Assembly (NCBI GenBank): GCA_038528235.1
Contig: JBCBEX010000004.1
Location: forward strand, 1 to 64,000
From: JBCBEX01 sp038528235
Lineage (GTDB): Bacteria > Bacteroidota > Rhodothermia > Rhodothermales > Rubricoccaceae
Length of the DNA stretch: 64,000 nt
Direction: 5' to 3'
Positions 41,742 to 49,688 of this stretch are shown in pieces. The translations under genes and the position numbers were made by a program. The number at the start of each line of letters is the position of its first letter. Within the stretch, counting starts at the first letter, position 1. The notes beneath the pieces were generated by a model, which was not told the DNA's origin, made no database searches, and worked only from the letters and a program-made list of their open reading frames with translations.

Positions 41742-44471
41742 ATGCCCCGTTGCTTTCTGCCGGGCCGGTATGTGCTGGTCCTGCTCCTGAGTGCGCTCGT
41801 GTGCGCGCCGTCCCTGTTCGCCCAGACCACCACGCGGAGCGCTGCCGCCGAGGCTGCCCTGTCGCACTTCCGCGCTCAGCACACCACGTATCGTCTCGCG
41901 GAGAGCGATGTCAGCGCCGTCGTCACCGACGAGTATCGCACAGCCCACCTGGGCGTGACGCACGTCTACCTCCGGCAGACCCACGCCGGGCTGGAGATCC
42001 TCGAAGCAACGGCCAACGCCAACGTGCGAGACGACGGGAGCGTGTCGAGCCTCCGCAGCCAGTTCCTACCTAACCTGGCGAACCGGCGTACGTCTGAGCC
42101 GCGCCCCGCCCTCGACGCCACCGAGGCGATCGCCGCTGCCGCGGCTGCCCTCGAACTGCCCGGTGCAGCAGCGGGCTTCGCGGTCCAAGAGGCGGCCGAA
42201 GGCCTCGCGCAGCGGCAGGTGCTCGACGGGGGGCAGCTCTCGCTGGAGCCCATCCCGGCACGCCTCGCGTGGGTGCAGGACGACCTCGGCACGCTGCGCC
42301 TCGTCTGGAGCATTGCCATCGCCACACTCGACGAGCAGCACTGGTGGGACCTCGCCGTGGACGCCCACACCGGGCAGGTCCTGCGCCAGATCGACTGGGT
42401 GGTGAGCGAGACGTGGACCCGGCATGACCACGCCGGACACAATCATGCCGAACACAGTCATGCCGGACACGATCACGCCGGACATGGCCATGCTAGGCAT
42501 CTCCACGCCAGGCACACAGCGCGCAGCTTCGCGCCGGTGATGCCTGCGGTGCCGTCCCTGGCGCCCGCCCCGAGCACCGGCGGCACCTACCGCGTTGTCG
42601 CCTTCCCGGCGGAGAGCCCCAACCACGGGCCCATCGCCCTCGTGACCGACCCGGCCGACCCGGTGGCCTCGCCCAACGGCTGGCACGACGACGGCTCCCG
42701 GACCTACACCATCACGCGCGGCAACAACGTGTTCGCCTACGAGGACCGCCGCGACCGCGACTTCTCCGGCTACAGCCCCGACGGCGGCGCCGATCTCGTC
42801 TTCGACTTTCCCTTCGCCGATGACAACGACCCCGTCGCGCACGAGGACTTCGCCATCACCAACCTGTTCTACTGGAACAACATCTTCCACGACGTGATGG
42901 TCGCCTACGGCTTCGACGAGGCCAGCGGCAACTTCCAGGCGACCAACTTCACCGGCGTCCCGGGAGGTGGCGACTATGTGCGCGCTGAGGCGCAGGACGG
43001 TAGCGGCACCAACAACGCCAACTTCGGCACGCCGCCCGACGGCAGCCGCCCTCGCATGCAGATGTTCCTCTGGACGGCCGCGTTCTTCGGCGTGACTGCC
43101 CCCGCTGCCATCGCCGACACCTATCCGAGCGGCCCGGCCAACTTCGGCCCCGCATTCCCCGGCGACCCGCTCGAGAGCGAGGTCGTGCTGGCGTTCGACG
43201 AGGAACTCACGGAGTTGGGGTGCACCGAACTGATCGACGACTACGATGGGCAGATCGTGATGATGGAGCGCGGCTCGTGCAACTTCGTCGACAAGGTGCG
43301 CAACGCCCAGGCGGCAGGCGCCGTGGCAGCCATCATCTTCAACTGCGAGCCGGGCGCAGACGGATGCAGCACGAACAACCCAGGCGAGGGCATCATCTCG
43401 ATGGGCCTGCCCAGCGGTGACGACGAGAGCGACATCACCATCCCCTCGGTGTTCATCCAGCGCAGCACCGGCCTGTTGCTGCTCGACAACGAGCCCGCGC
43501 GCGTGGCACTCACGGGGCTCGCCCGCGACAGCGACCTCGACAACGGCGTCATCCTCCACGAGTACGTCCACGGCGTCTCGAACCGCCTCACGGGCGGCCC
43601 TAGGAACGCCTCGTGCCTCAGCAACGCCGAGCAGGCCGGTGAAGGCTGGAGCGACTACTACGGCCTCATGTTCACCATGACCGCCGACGATTTCGCCACG
43701 GAGGGCCGCGGCATCGCCACCTACCTGGAGTTCACCGACACCGACGGCCCCGGCATCCGCCCCGCGCGCTACTCGACTGACCTGAGCATCAACGGCCTCA
43801 CCTATGCCGACGTAGCCGACACCGGCCGCATCTCGCAGCCGCACGGCATCGGTACCGTCTGGGCGACGATGCTCTGGGAGATGACCTGGAGCCTGATCGA
43901 CCGCTATGGCTTCGATCCCGACCTCGCGAACGGCACCGGCGGCAACAACGTCGCGCTGCAGCTGGTCACAGACGGCATGAAGCTGCAGCCGTGCAGCCCC
44001 GGCTTCGTCGACGGCCGCGACGCCATTCTGGAGGCCGACCTGCTCGCCAACGACGGCGTCAACCACGACCTCATCTGGGCGGCCTTCGCCAAGCGTGGCC
44101 TCGGCTTCAACGCCGACCAGGGCAGCGTCAACAGCCGCACCGACGGCGTGGAGGACTTCTCGCTGCCCCCGCCCGTCGCGGACGAGGCCGACGAGGCGTT
44201 CGCAGGCACGCACCGCCTAAGCGCGATCTACCCGAACCCGTTCAACCCACAGGCGACGTTCACGCTCCAGATCGCCGCGGCGCAGGACGTAGCCATCGAG
44301 GTCTACGACGTGCTCGGGCGGCAGGTCGCCACGCTCCATGAGGGCGCGCTGGCCGCTGGCGCCGTGCACCGCTTCGAGGTGGACGGCCGGTCCCTCGCGA
44401 GCGGCGCCTACGTGTTGCGCGTGCAGGGCGAGGACTTCGCCGAGACGCGCCGCCTCACGCTCGTGAAGTAG
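41742..44471 (+). CDS. Secreted M36 (fungalysin-type) metalloprotease with His-rich linker, PA domain and C-terminal sorting domain
   Basis: 909 residues. Signal peptide (to SLFAQ), FTP-like propeptide (LAESDVSAVVTDEYRTAHLG, THVYLRQTHAGLEIL), then an unusual His-rich segment at residues 226-260 built from H-x-H-A-[GER] units. The M36 catalytic domain has zinc motif HEYVHGVSN and third ligand GEGWSDYYG. A protease-associated domain is inserted (IVMMERGSCNFVDKVRNAQAAGA). The last 85 residues (YPNPFNPQATFTL, YDVLGRQVATL, SGAYVLRV) are a type A sorting domain, implying T9SS-like export. An autoprocessed extracellular protease, probably nutritional. Confidence 0.94.
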   Translation: MPRCFLPGRYVLVLLLSALVCAPSLFAQTTTRSAAAEAALSHFRAQHTTYRLAESDVSAVVTDEYRTAHLGVTHVYLRQTHAGLEILEATANANVRDDGSVSSLRSQFLPNLANRRTSEPRPALDATEAIAAAAAALELPGAAAGFAVQEAAEGLAQRQVLDGGQLSLEPIPARLAWVQDDLGTLRLVWSIAIATLDEQHWWDLAVDAHTGQVLRQIDWVVSETWTRHDHAGHNHAEHSHAGHDHAGHGHARHLHARHTARSFAPVMPAVPSLAPAPSTGGTYRVVAFPAESPNHGPIALVTDPADPVASPNGWHDDGSRTYTITRGNNVFAYEDRRDRDFSGYSPDGGADLVFDFPFADDNDPVAHEDFAITNLFYWNNIFHDVMVAYGFDEASGNFQATNFTGVPGGGDYVRAEAQDGSGTNNANFGTPPDGSRPRMQMFLWTAAFFGVTAPAAIADTYPSGPANFGPAFPGDPLESEVVLAFDEELTELGCTELIDDYDGQIVMMERGSCNFVDKVRNAQAAGAVAAIIFNCEPGADGCSTNNPGEGIISMGLPSGDDESDITIPSVFIQRSTGLLLLDNEPARVALTGLARDSDLDNGVILHEYVHGVSNRLTGGPRNASCLSNAEQAGEGWSDYYGLMFTMTADDFATEGRGIATYLEFTDTDGPGIRPARYSTDLSINGLTYADVADTGRISQPHGIGTVWATMLWEMTWSLIDRYGFDPDLANGTGGNNVALQLVTDGMKLQPCSPGFVDGRDAILEADLLANDGVNHDLIWAAFAKRGLGFNADQGSVNSRTDGVEDFSLPPPVADEADEAFAGTHRLSAIYPNPFNPQATFTLQIAAAQDVAIEVYDVLGRQVATLHEGALAAGAVHRFEVDGRSLASGAYVLRVQGEDFAETRRLTLVK

Positions 44472-44496
44472 CGGCACGTCTCACGCCAGAACGACC

Positions 44497-44535
44497 GCGC
44501 GCCGGGGCCTTCGAGTCCCGGCGCGCTGCTGTTTG
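44497..44535 (+). terminator. Intrinsic terminator after the M36 protease gene
   Basis: GCGCGCCGGG (44497-44506) and CCCGGCGCGC (44517-44526) are perfect 10-base arms with a 10-base loop, followed by TGCTGTTTGT. It starts 25 bases past the stop. Confidence 0.75.
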
Positions 44536-44570
44536 TGAGCCAGGCGTCACGGATGACCGAGGCCGCACGA

Positions 44571-44611
44571 CGCTACGGAGAGCGCAACCGGGACCGGGTC
44601 GCTCCGTAGCG
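44571..44611. repeat. Perfect inverted repeat upstream of the 16-residue-repeat gene
   Basis: CGCTACGGAG (44571-44580) and CTCCGTAGCG (44602-44611) enclose GC-rich sequence that can continue the stem. It ends 42 bases before the next ATG, in the expected leader or promoter region, so it could be a 5'-UTR hairpin. Confidence 0.5.
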
Positions 44612-44653
44612 CGCGGCATCACTCTCACCCCGACGCCTCCATCACGACGCCCC

Positions 44654-45835
44654 ATGCTGACTCGCCTCTTCGCGCTCCTGCTCGTTGCCTTCGTTTTCGT
44701 CCCCGTCGCCGCGGCTCAGGAAGGCCGCAGCCTCGACCTCACCATCAACGACACGGGGATCGCCATCGGTGATGCGGAACGCGTCAACGGGCTCCGGCTC
44801 AACTTCCGCGACCGCTACCTCCGCGAGGTCAACGGCATCAACCTCACGCTGTGGACGCCATACTACGACTCGACGCGGGTGCGCTACGGGACGGTCAACG
44901 GCCTCGCGCTGGGGCTGCCCTCGACGGGCGCGGGCGAGATCAACGGCCTCGGCCTTGGTGTGCTCGGCGTCGTGGCCGACGACGCGTTCAACGGCATCGG
45001 GGTCGGCGGCCTGGCCGTCGTCTCTGGCGACGAGTTCGCGGGCATCGGCGTCTCAGGCCTTGCCACGATCGCAGGCGACAACTTCCGCGGCATCAGCGTC
45101 GCGGGCCTCGCAACGGTCGGCGGCGAGGCGTTCAGCGGGATCGGCCTGGGCGGCCTCGCCTTCGTCGCTGGAGAGGAGTTCTATGGCATCGGCGGCGGCG
45201 GGCTGGCGGCCATCGCGGGCGAGGAGGCCACGGGCGTGCTCGCCAGCTTCATCGGCACCGTCTCGGGCGACAACTTCAGCGGGATCGGCCTGGGCGGCCT
45301 CGGCACCATCGTCGGCGCAGAGGGACAGGGCGTCTTCGCGGGCGGCCTCGGGACCGTCGTCGGCGAGGACCTGACCGGGCTGGCGTGGGGCGGCCTCGGG
45401 ATGATCGTCGGCGAGGATGCCTCGGGCATCATGGCGAGTAACCTCGCTACCGTCGTCGGCGAAGACGCGCGGGGCCTCGTGACGGGCGGCCTCGTGACCA
45501 TCGTCGGGGACGAGCTCCGCGGTGCGCAGATCGCCGGCCTGGCCAACGTCGTCGGCGGCGACGCGCGGTGGCTCCTCGTGGCCGGCCTCGCCAACGCGGG
45601 CTATGACATCAACGGCCTCGCCGTGACGGGCGGCGTCAACCGCGTTGTCGAGAACGGTGAACACCGAGGCGTCGGCCTCGCGCCGGTCAACTGGTCCACG
45701 GGCACCCAGAACGGCCTGATGATCGGGATCGTGAACTACACCCACACGCTGCGCGGCGTGCAGCTTGGCCTCGTCAACATCGTGCGCGACAACGGCCTCG
45801 CCCGCGTCCTCCCGCTCTTCAACGTGGGACGATAA
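44654..45835 (+). CDS. Secreted protein with about thirteen 16-residue Gly-rich repeats
   Basis: 393 residues. Signal peptide (MLTRLFALLLVAFVFVPVAAAQ), then a short lead and about 13 repeats of the type FxGIGVGGLAxVxGDE, with strictly spaced Gly-Leu and acidic positions, followed by a coda (GLMIGIVNYT, GVQLGLVNIV). The regular pattern predicts a repetitive beta-solenoid or a repeat-hairpin barrel; it resembles the LA_2272-type surface repeat proteins of Leptospira and Bacteroidota. Probably outer surface or outer membrane. Function unknown. Confidence 0.8.
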   Translation: MLTRLFALLLVAFVFVPVAAAQEGRSLDLTINDTGIAIGDAERVNGLRLNFRDRYLREVNGINLTLWTPYYDSTRVRYGTVNGLALGLPSTGAGEINGLGLGVLGVVADDAFNGIGVGGLAVVSGDEFAGIGVSGLATIAGDNFRGISVAGLATVGGEAFSGIGLGGLAFVAGEEFYGIGGGGLAAIAGEEATGVLASFIGTVSGDNFSGIGLGGLGTIVGAEGQGVFAGGLGTVVGEDLTGLAWGGLGMIVGEDASGIMASNLATVVGEDARGLVTGGLVTIVGDELRGAQIAGLANVVGGDARWLLVAGLANAGYDINGLAVTGGVNRVVENGEHRGVGLAPVNWSTGTQNGLMIGIVNYTHTLRGVQLGLVNIVRDNGLARVLPLFNVGR

Positions 45836-45970
45836 TCAGGAAGGCAGAAAGTCGAAGTGCGACGTGATCGTCTCGGGTCTTCAAGGTCGCGTCTACTTGA
45901 GCTTCGGTCTATGAGCCGGCACAGCTACACTGCAGGACGGCCTCACGGAGGCACGCTTGCTGCAAACCCT

Positions 45971-46005
45971 ATTCGCTAGTCCCTCGTCGCCATTCGCTCG
46001 TCACC
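45971..46005. repeat. Heptamer array overlapping the marC-type stop codon
   Basis: Five words: ATTCGCT, AGTCCCT, CGTCGCC, ATTCGCT, CGTCACC. The TGA stop of the MarC gene (46003-46001) is part of the last word. The first and fourth words are identical. Confidence 0.65.
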
Positions 46006-46639
46006 GCAGCATGAGCGTGATGCCGGTGCGGATCATCGCCACGGCGATGGCGGCGAGGAAGAGGCTGGCGACCTTCGCGATGGCCTTCGACGTACTCGGG
46101 CCGAGGAGCGTCATCAGGCGCGGGCCGAAGTGGAACGCCGTCAGCACGAGTGCCATGTTGACGACCACGGAGAGCAGCGTGGGCGCGTAGCCGTAGCTCT
46201 GCTGCGAGACGAGGATGGTGGTGATGGCCGCCGGCCCCATGATGAGCGGGATGCCGAGCGGGACCACCGCGAGGGCCTCGGCGTCGGGGGCCATATCGTC
46301 CTCCTCGTCGTCGTGCTTGCCGTTGCCGGAGCGCCGCGACTGCATCTGCTCGCTGAAGAGGAGGTCGGTGATCGCGAGGATGAGCAGGATCAGGCCGCCG
46401 CCCACGCGGAGGTCGTTGACGGTGATGCCGAGGACCTGAAAGATGACCTGGCCCGCGAACAGCATCAGTACCGCGATCACGAACGCGACCGTGAGCGCCC
46501 GCACGAGCAGTCGCCACCGCGCGCGCGGGTCCATCGTCTCCGTCAGCCCGATGTAGAGCGGGAGGATGCCGGGGATGTTGAAGGCCACGAAGAGCGGCAG
46601 AAACGCTTCGAGGAAGACGCTCAGGAAGGAGAAGTCCAC
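46001..46639 (-). CDS. MarC-family integral membrane protein
   Basis: 212 residues, six membrane helices, GTG start at 46639 (VDFSFLSVFLEAFLPLFVAFNIPGILPLYIGL). Family features: NxPGxLPLY in helix 1, VGGGLILLILAI, PLGIPLIMGPAAITTILV (the conserved PLaxPlxxGP motif) and a C-terminal RTGITLML. A polar loop (GNGKHDDEEDDMAPD) separates the two halves. MarC proteins are of unknown transport function and are not proven to give multidrug resistance. Confidence 0.9.
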   Translation of the reverse strand: MDFSFLSVFLEAFLPLFVAFNIPGILPLYIGLTETMDPRARWRLLVRALTVAFVIAVLMLFAGQVIFQVLGITVNDLRVGGGLILLILAITDLLFSEQMQSRRSGNGKHDDEEDDMAPDAEALAVVPLGIPLIMGPAAITTILVSQQSYGYAPTLLSVVVNMALVLTAFHFGPRLMTLLGPSTSKAIAKVASLFLAAIAVAMIRTGITLMLR

Positions 46640-46654
46640 GAGAGATGGGCGAAC

Positions 46655-46773
46655 GTGTGGAAGTCTGGATGTGTCAACGCCGACGCCCCATTCGTGCAAT
46701 AGCCATAGGCATGACGAACGGCGTGGTGAAATCCGATGCGCCACTCGCAAAGGACTACGAACCAATGACAAAG
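46655..46773. repeat. Octamer and heptamer arrays upstream of the MarC gene
   Basis: 46655-46678 holds GTGTGGAA, GTCTGGAT, GTGTCAAC, the same octamer family as the prs/tRNA element at 62347-62446. 46739-46773 holds 7-base-spaced words (GCAAAGG, ACTACGA, ACCAATG, ACAAAGG), less certain. Both lie in a 374-base gap with no gene. Confidence 0.5.
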
Positions 46774-46801
46774 GGCATACCCGGAGGGCGTCCCAAACAA
46801 G

Positions 46802-46847
46802 ACGGGTGCAGCACGTCGGCCTTACGGGGCCGGCCGGCTGCACCCGT
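46802..46847. repeat. Nested cruciform in the MarC-ABC gap
   Basis: ACGGGTGCAGC (46802-46812) and GCTGCACCCGT (46837-46847) are perfect 11-base arms. Inside them lies a smaller CGGCC/GGCCG hairpin around GCCTTACGGGGC. The same 12-mer is repeated in the ftsL coding region. It may terminate the ABC ATPase transcript, but no T run follows on the minus strand. The rest of the gap 46848-47013 shows no gene. Confidence 0.55.
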
Positions 46848-47013
46848 AGACTGGGCGCTGTGTCAGCGTCGGCCCCCATGACGCAGCGCAGCATCGGCTG
46901 TTTCGCATACCTGAGGCCACGGGAGCGATCTCACACGCCCTTCAACGGCTCCGCGCGGCTCCTTCGCAATCCACAGGGCCGGCGTGCCGAGTTCGGCCCG
47001 ATACGGCGGTTTG

Positions 47014-47730
<717 letters not shown>

Positions 47731-47736
47731 GCTGAC

Positions 47737-47826
47737 AGTGGCAAGAATCAAGTAACAAGTGGCAAGCAGAGGGGCGCGGTGGTCTGAGCAAGAACCCGTG
47801 TCGCTTGCCACCTGCTACTTGCCACT
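47737..47826. repeat. Heptamer-array inverted repeat between the MFP and ATPase genes (empty element)
   Basis: Left arm 47737-47769 begins AGTGGCAAG and contains AACAAGTGGCAAGC. The right arm 47826-47798, read on the minus strand, begins AGTGGCAAGTAGCA. Its first 23 bases are identical to 49190-49212, the left arm of the gene-bearing element in the next gap of the same operon. The arms face each other over a 28-base spacer with no gene. It fills the gap from 6 bases before the ATPase ATG to 11 bases past the MFP stop. Confidence 0.88.
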
Positions 47827-47836
47827 TCAAAGAATG

Positions 47837-49186
47837 CTAGCTACGACGGCCGCGGCGCTCGTTGTCGCCCGTGCCGATTTCGACGGTCTGGCCAGGCTTG
47901 AGTTCGGTGCGGAGCGCGCGGAAGGGGCCGGTGATGACCTGCTCGCCCGCCTGGAGGCCCGAGCGGATCTCGATGTAGGTGTCGTCGGCGATACCCGTTT
48001 CGACCTCCACGATCTCGGCCTTGCCGTCGCGCACGACGAAGACCACGCGGCGGAGATCCTCCTCGACGACCTCGAAGGTGTTGATCGAGTCATTCTCGTC
48101 GTCCTCCTCGTCTTCCTCGTCGGCGCGTTCGAGGTTGTTGTAGTCGCGCACCGTCACCGCCTGGATCGGCACGACGATGGCGCTGGGCGTCGTCTCCGTG
48201 AACACGTCCACAGTGCCGCTCATGCCAGGGCGGAGTTGCGTGCTCGGCGCGGGAGGGGTTTCCCCAGGCGGGGTCGCAACGAGCGCCCGCGCATCGTCAC
48301 TGACGATGCGAACCTCCACGGGAAAGTTGGTGATCTGCTCCTGCGTGCCCGCGCCCTCCACGCGCGCCGAGTTGGCGATCTGCGTGACGATGCCCCGGAA
48401 GGGCTGCTCGGGGTAGGCGTCGATTTCCACGCGCGCCGAGTCGGCGAGCGCCACGTTCACGATGTCGTTCTCGTTGATGTCGACTTCGAGGAGCATCTGG
48501 TCGAGTTCGGCGATGCGCATCAGCTCGGTGCCGTCGAACTGCGCCGTACCGACGACGCGCTCGCCCTCCTCGACGTTGAGCTGGCTCACGGTGCCGCTCA
48601 TCGGTGCGTAGATGCTCGTCCGGCGAAGCTCCGTGGCGGCCTGGCTGAGGATCGCGCGGCTGCTCTCGGTGCGGAAGCTCGCCGCGTCGAGGTTGGCCTT
48701 GGCGACGTCGGCGGAGGCGCGCGCGGCGACGAGGTCGGCGTCGGAGACGGCCTGCCGTTCGAAGAGGGCCTCCTGGCGATCGAGCTCGGTGCGGGCGCGG
48801 ATCAGCTCGGCGGCAGCGCGGGCGCTGTCGGCCTGCGCCTGGAGAAGCCCGGCGCGCGCCTGATCGCGCTGCGTGATGTAGACCTCGGGCTGCACCTGCA
48901 CGAGGAGCTGGCCCCGCTCGACGCGGTCGCCCTCCTCCACGGTGAGCCGGATGATCTCGCCGGAGACGTCCGAGGCGATCTTGACCTCGATCTCGGGCTG
49001 CACCTTGCCGGACGCGGTGACGGTCTGCGTGACCGTGCGCACCTGCGCCTCGGCCGTCTCGACCTCCATACCGCTCGACCCGCCGCCGAGGTTGCCCGTC
49101 GCCGCTCCGATGGCCACCACGAGGATGAGCACCACGAGCAGCACGCCCAGGCCTATGAGGATTTTCTTGGTGGGGCTCGATGACAT
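47837..49186 (-). CDS. Periplasmic membrane-fusion (HlyD/MacA-like) adaptor
   Basis: 449 residues. One N-terminal membrane helix (KKILIGLGVLLVVLILVVAIG), a biotinyl-lipoyl half-motif (GKVQPEIEVKIASDVSGEIIRLTVEEGDRVERGQLL), a long alpha-hairpin (about 95-200) and the returning lipoyl half (YAPMSGTVSQLNVEEGERVVG). Beta-barrel and membrane-proximal domains follow, with an acidic loop (RADEEDEEDDENDSIN). It links the ABC ATPase partner permease to TolC. ATG at 49186, whose upstream bases are the inverted repeat of the four-helix-bundle element. Confidence 0.94.
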   Translation of the reverse strand: MSSSPTKKILIGLGVLLVVLILVVAIGAATGNLGGGSSGMEVETAEAQVRTVTQTVTASGKVQPEIEVKIASDVSGEIIRLTVEEGDRVERGQLLVQVQPEVYITQRDQARAGLLQAQADSARAAAELIRARTELDRQEALFERQAVSDADLVAARASADVAKANLDAASFRTESSRAILSQAATELRRTSIYAPMSGTVSQLNVEEGERVVGTAQFDGTELMRIAELDQMLLEVDINENDIVNVALADSARVEIDAYPEQPFRGIVTQIANSARVEGAGTQEQITNFPVEVRIVSDDARALVATPPGETPPAPSTQLRPGMSGTVDVFTETTPSAIVVPIQAVTVRDYNNLERADEEDEEDDENDSINTFEVVEEDLRRVVFVVRDGKAEIVEVETGIADDTYIEIRSGLQAGEQVITGPFRALRTELKPGQTVEIGTGDNERRGRRS

Positions 49187-49189
49187 GTC

Positions 49190-49682
49190 AGTGGCAAGTA
49201 GCAGGTGGCAAGTGACAAGGGGTTGTGTCGGAGCCACGGAGATGTCTAAGCAGGACATCGGCTCCATCGAAGGGAAGCATCATGGCGACGTTCCGGTCAT
49301 TTGAAGAGATTCATGCATGGCAGAAAGCCCGGGTGCTTGCACGTGACGTGTATTCCGTGACGCGCGCAGGCTGCTTTGGCCGGGATCAAGGACTCGTCTC
49401 ACAGATGCGCCGCGCAAGCGTGTCGGTCATGTCGAACATCGCAGAAGGATGCGAGCGGCGGAGCCGACGCGAATTCGCTCGATTCATAGACATTGCTCGC
49501 GGGTCAGCCGGGGAAGTACGCGCTCAACTCTATGTCGCACTCGATGCTGGATATGTGGATGAAGTCACGTTCAAGCAATTGAGCATGCAGGCCACTGAGA
49601 TCAGCAGGATGCTGTATGGCCTCGGTCAACATCTCCGGTCCACAGCCTAGCCCTTGCTACCTGACACGTGCTACTTGCCACT
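49190..49682. mobile_element. Candidate small element: four-helix-bundle gene between 31-base inverted heptamer arrays
   Basis: Left end 49190-49220 and right end 49652-49682 (reverse complement) share 26 of 31 bases and begin AGTGGCAAGTAGCA. Between them lies only the four-helix-bundle gene on the opposite strand to the export operon; its stop codon is 1 base from the right arm. The element fits exactly between the tolC stop (49689-49691) and the MFP ATG (49186). Related empty arrays occur at 47737-47826 and 11403-11464. The call as a mobile unit is inference from this pattern. Confidence 0.6.
49282..49650 (+). CDS. Four-helix-bundle protein of the S23 / 23S-IVS (Avd-like) family
   Basis: 122 residues from MATFRSFEEIHAWQKARVLARDVY; AAGGGAAG precedes the ATG. 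Family signatures: FEEIxAWQKAR, GLVSQMRRASVSVMSNIAEGCERRSRREFARFIDIARGSAGEVRAQLYVALDAGYV. Relatives are encoded in 23S rRNA intervening sequences, as the accessory protein of diversity-generating retroelements, and as orphan chromosomal copies of unknown role; they form basic oligomers likely to bind nucleic acid. Here there is no rRNA. The gene is antisense to the surrounding export operon, less GC-biased than its neighbours, and bracketed by inverted heptamer arrays. Confidence 0.93.
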   Translation: MATFRSFEEIHAWQKARVLARDVYSVTRAGCFGRDQGLVSQMRRASVSVMSNIAEGCERRSRREFARFIDIARGSAGEVRAQLYVALDAGYVDEVTFKQLSMQATEISRMLYGLGQHLRSTA

Positions 49683-49688
49683 CGCTGA

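Noticed and set aside
42066..44213. Open frame of 715 codons on the minus strand inside the M36 protease gene
   Set aside because: It is the complement of a strongly supported gene; its protein is a Val/Gly/Arg/Ala-rich shadow typical of antisense frames in GC-rich DNA.
49282..49650. Four-helix-bundle gene as accessory gene (Avd) of a diversity-generating retroelement
   Set aside because: No reverse transcriptase or template/variable repeat is nearby.
49190..49682. Interpretation of the four-helix-bundle unit as a 23S rRNA intervening sequence
   Set aside because: There is no rRNA sequence around it; it sits between protein genes.
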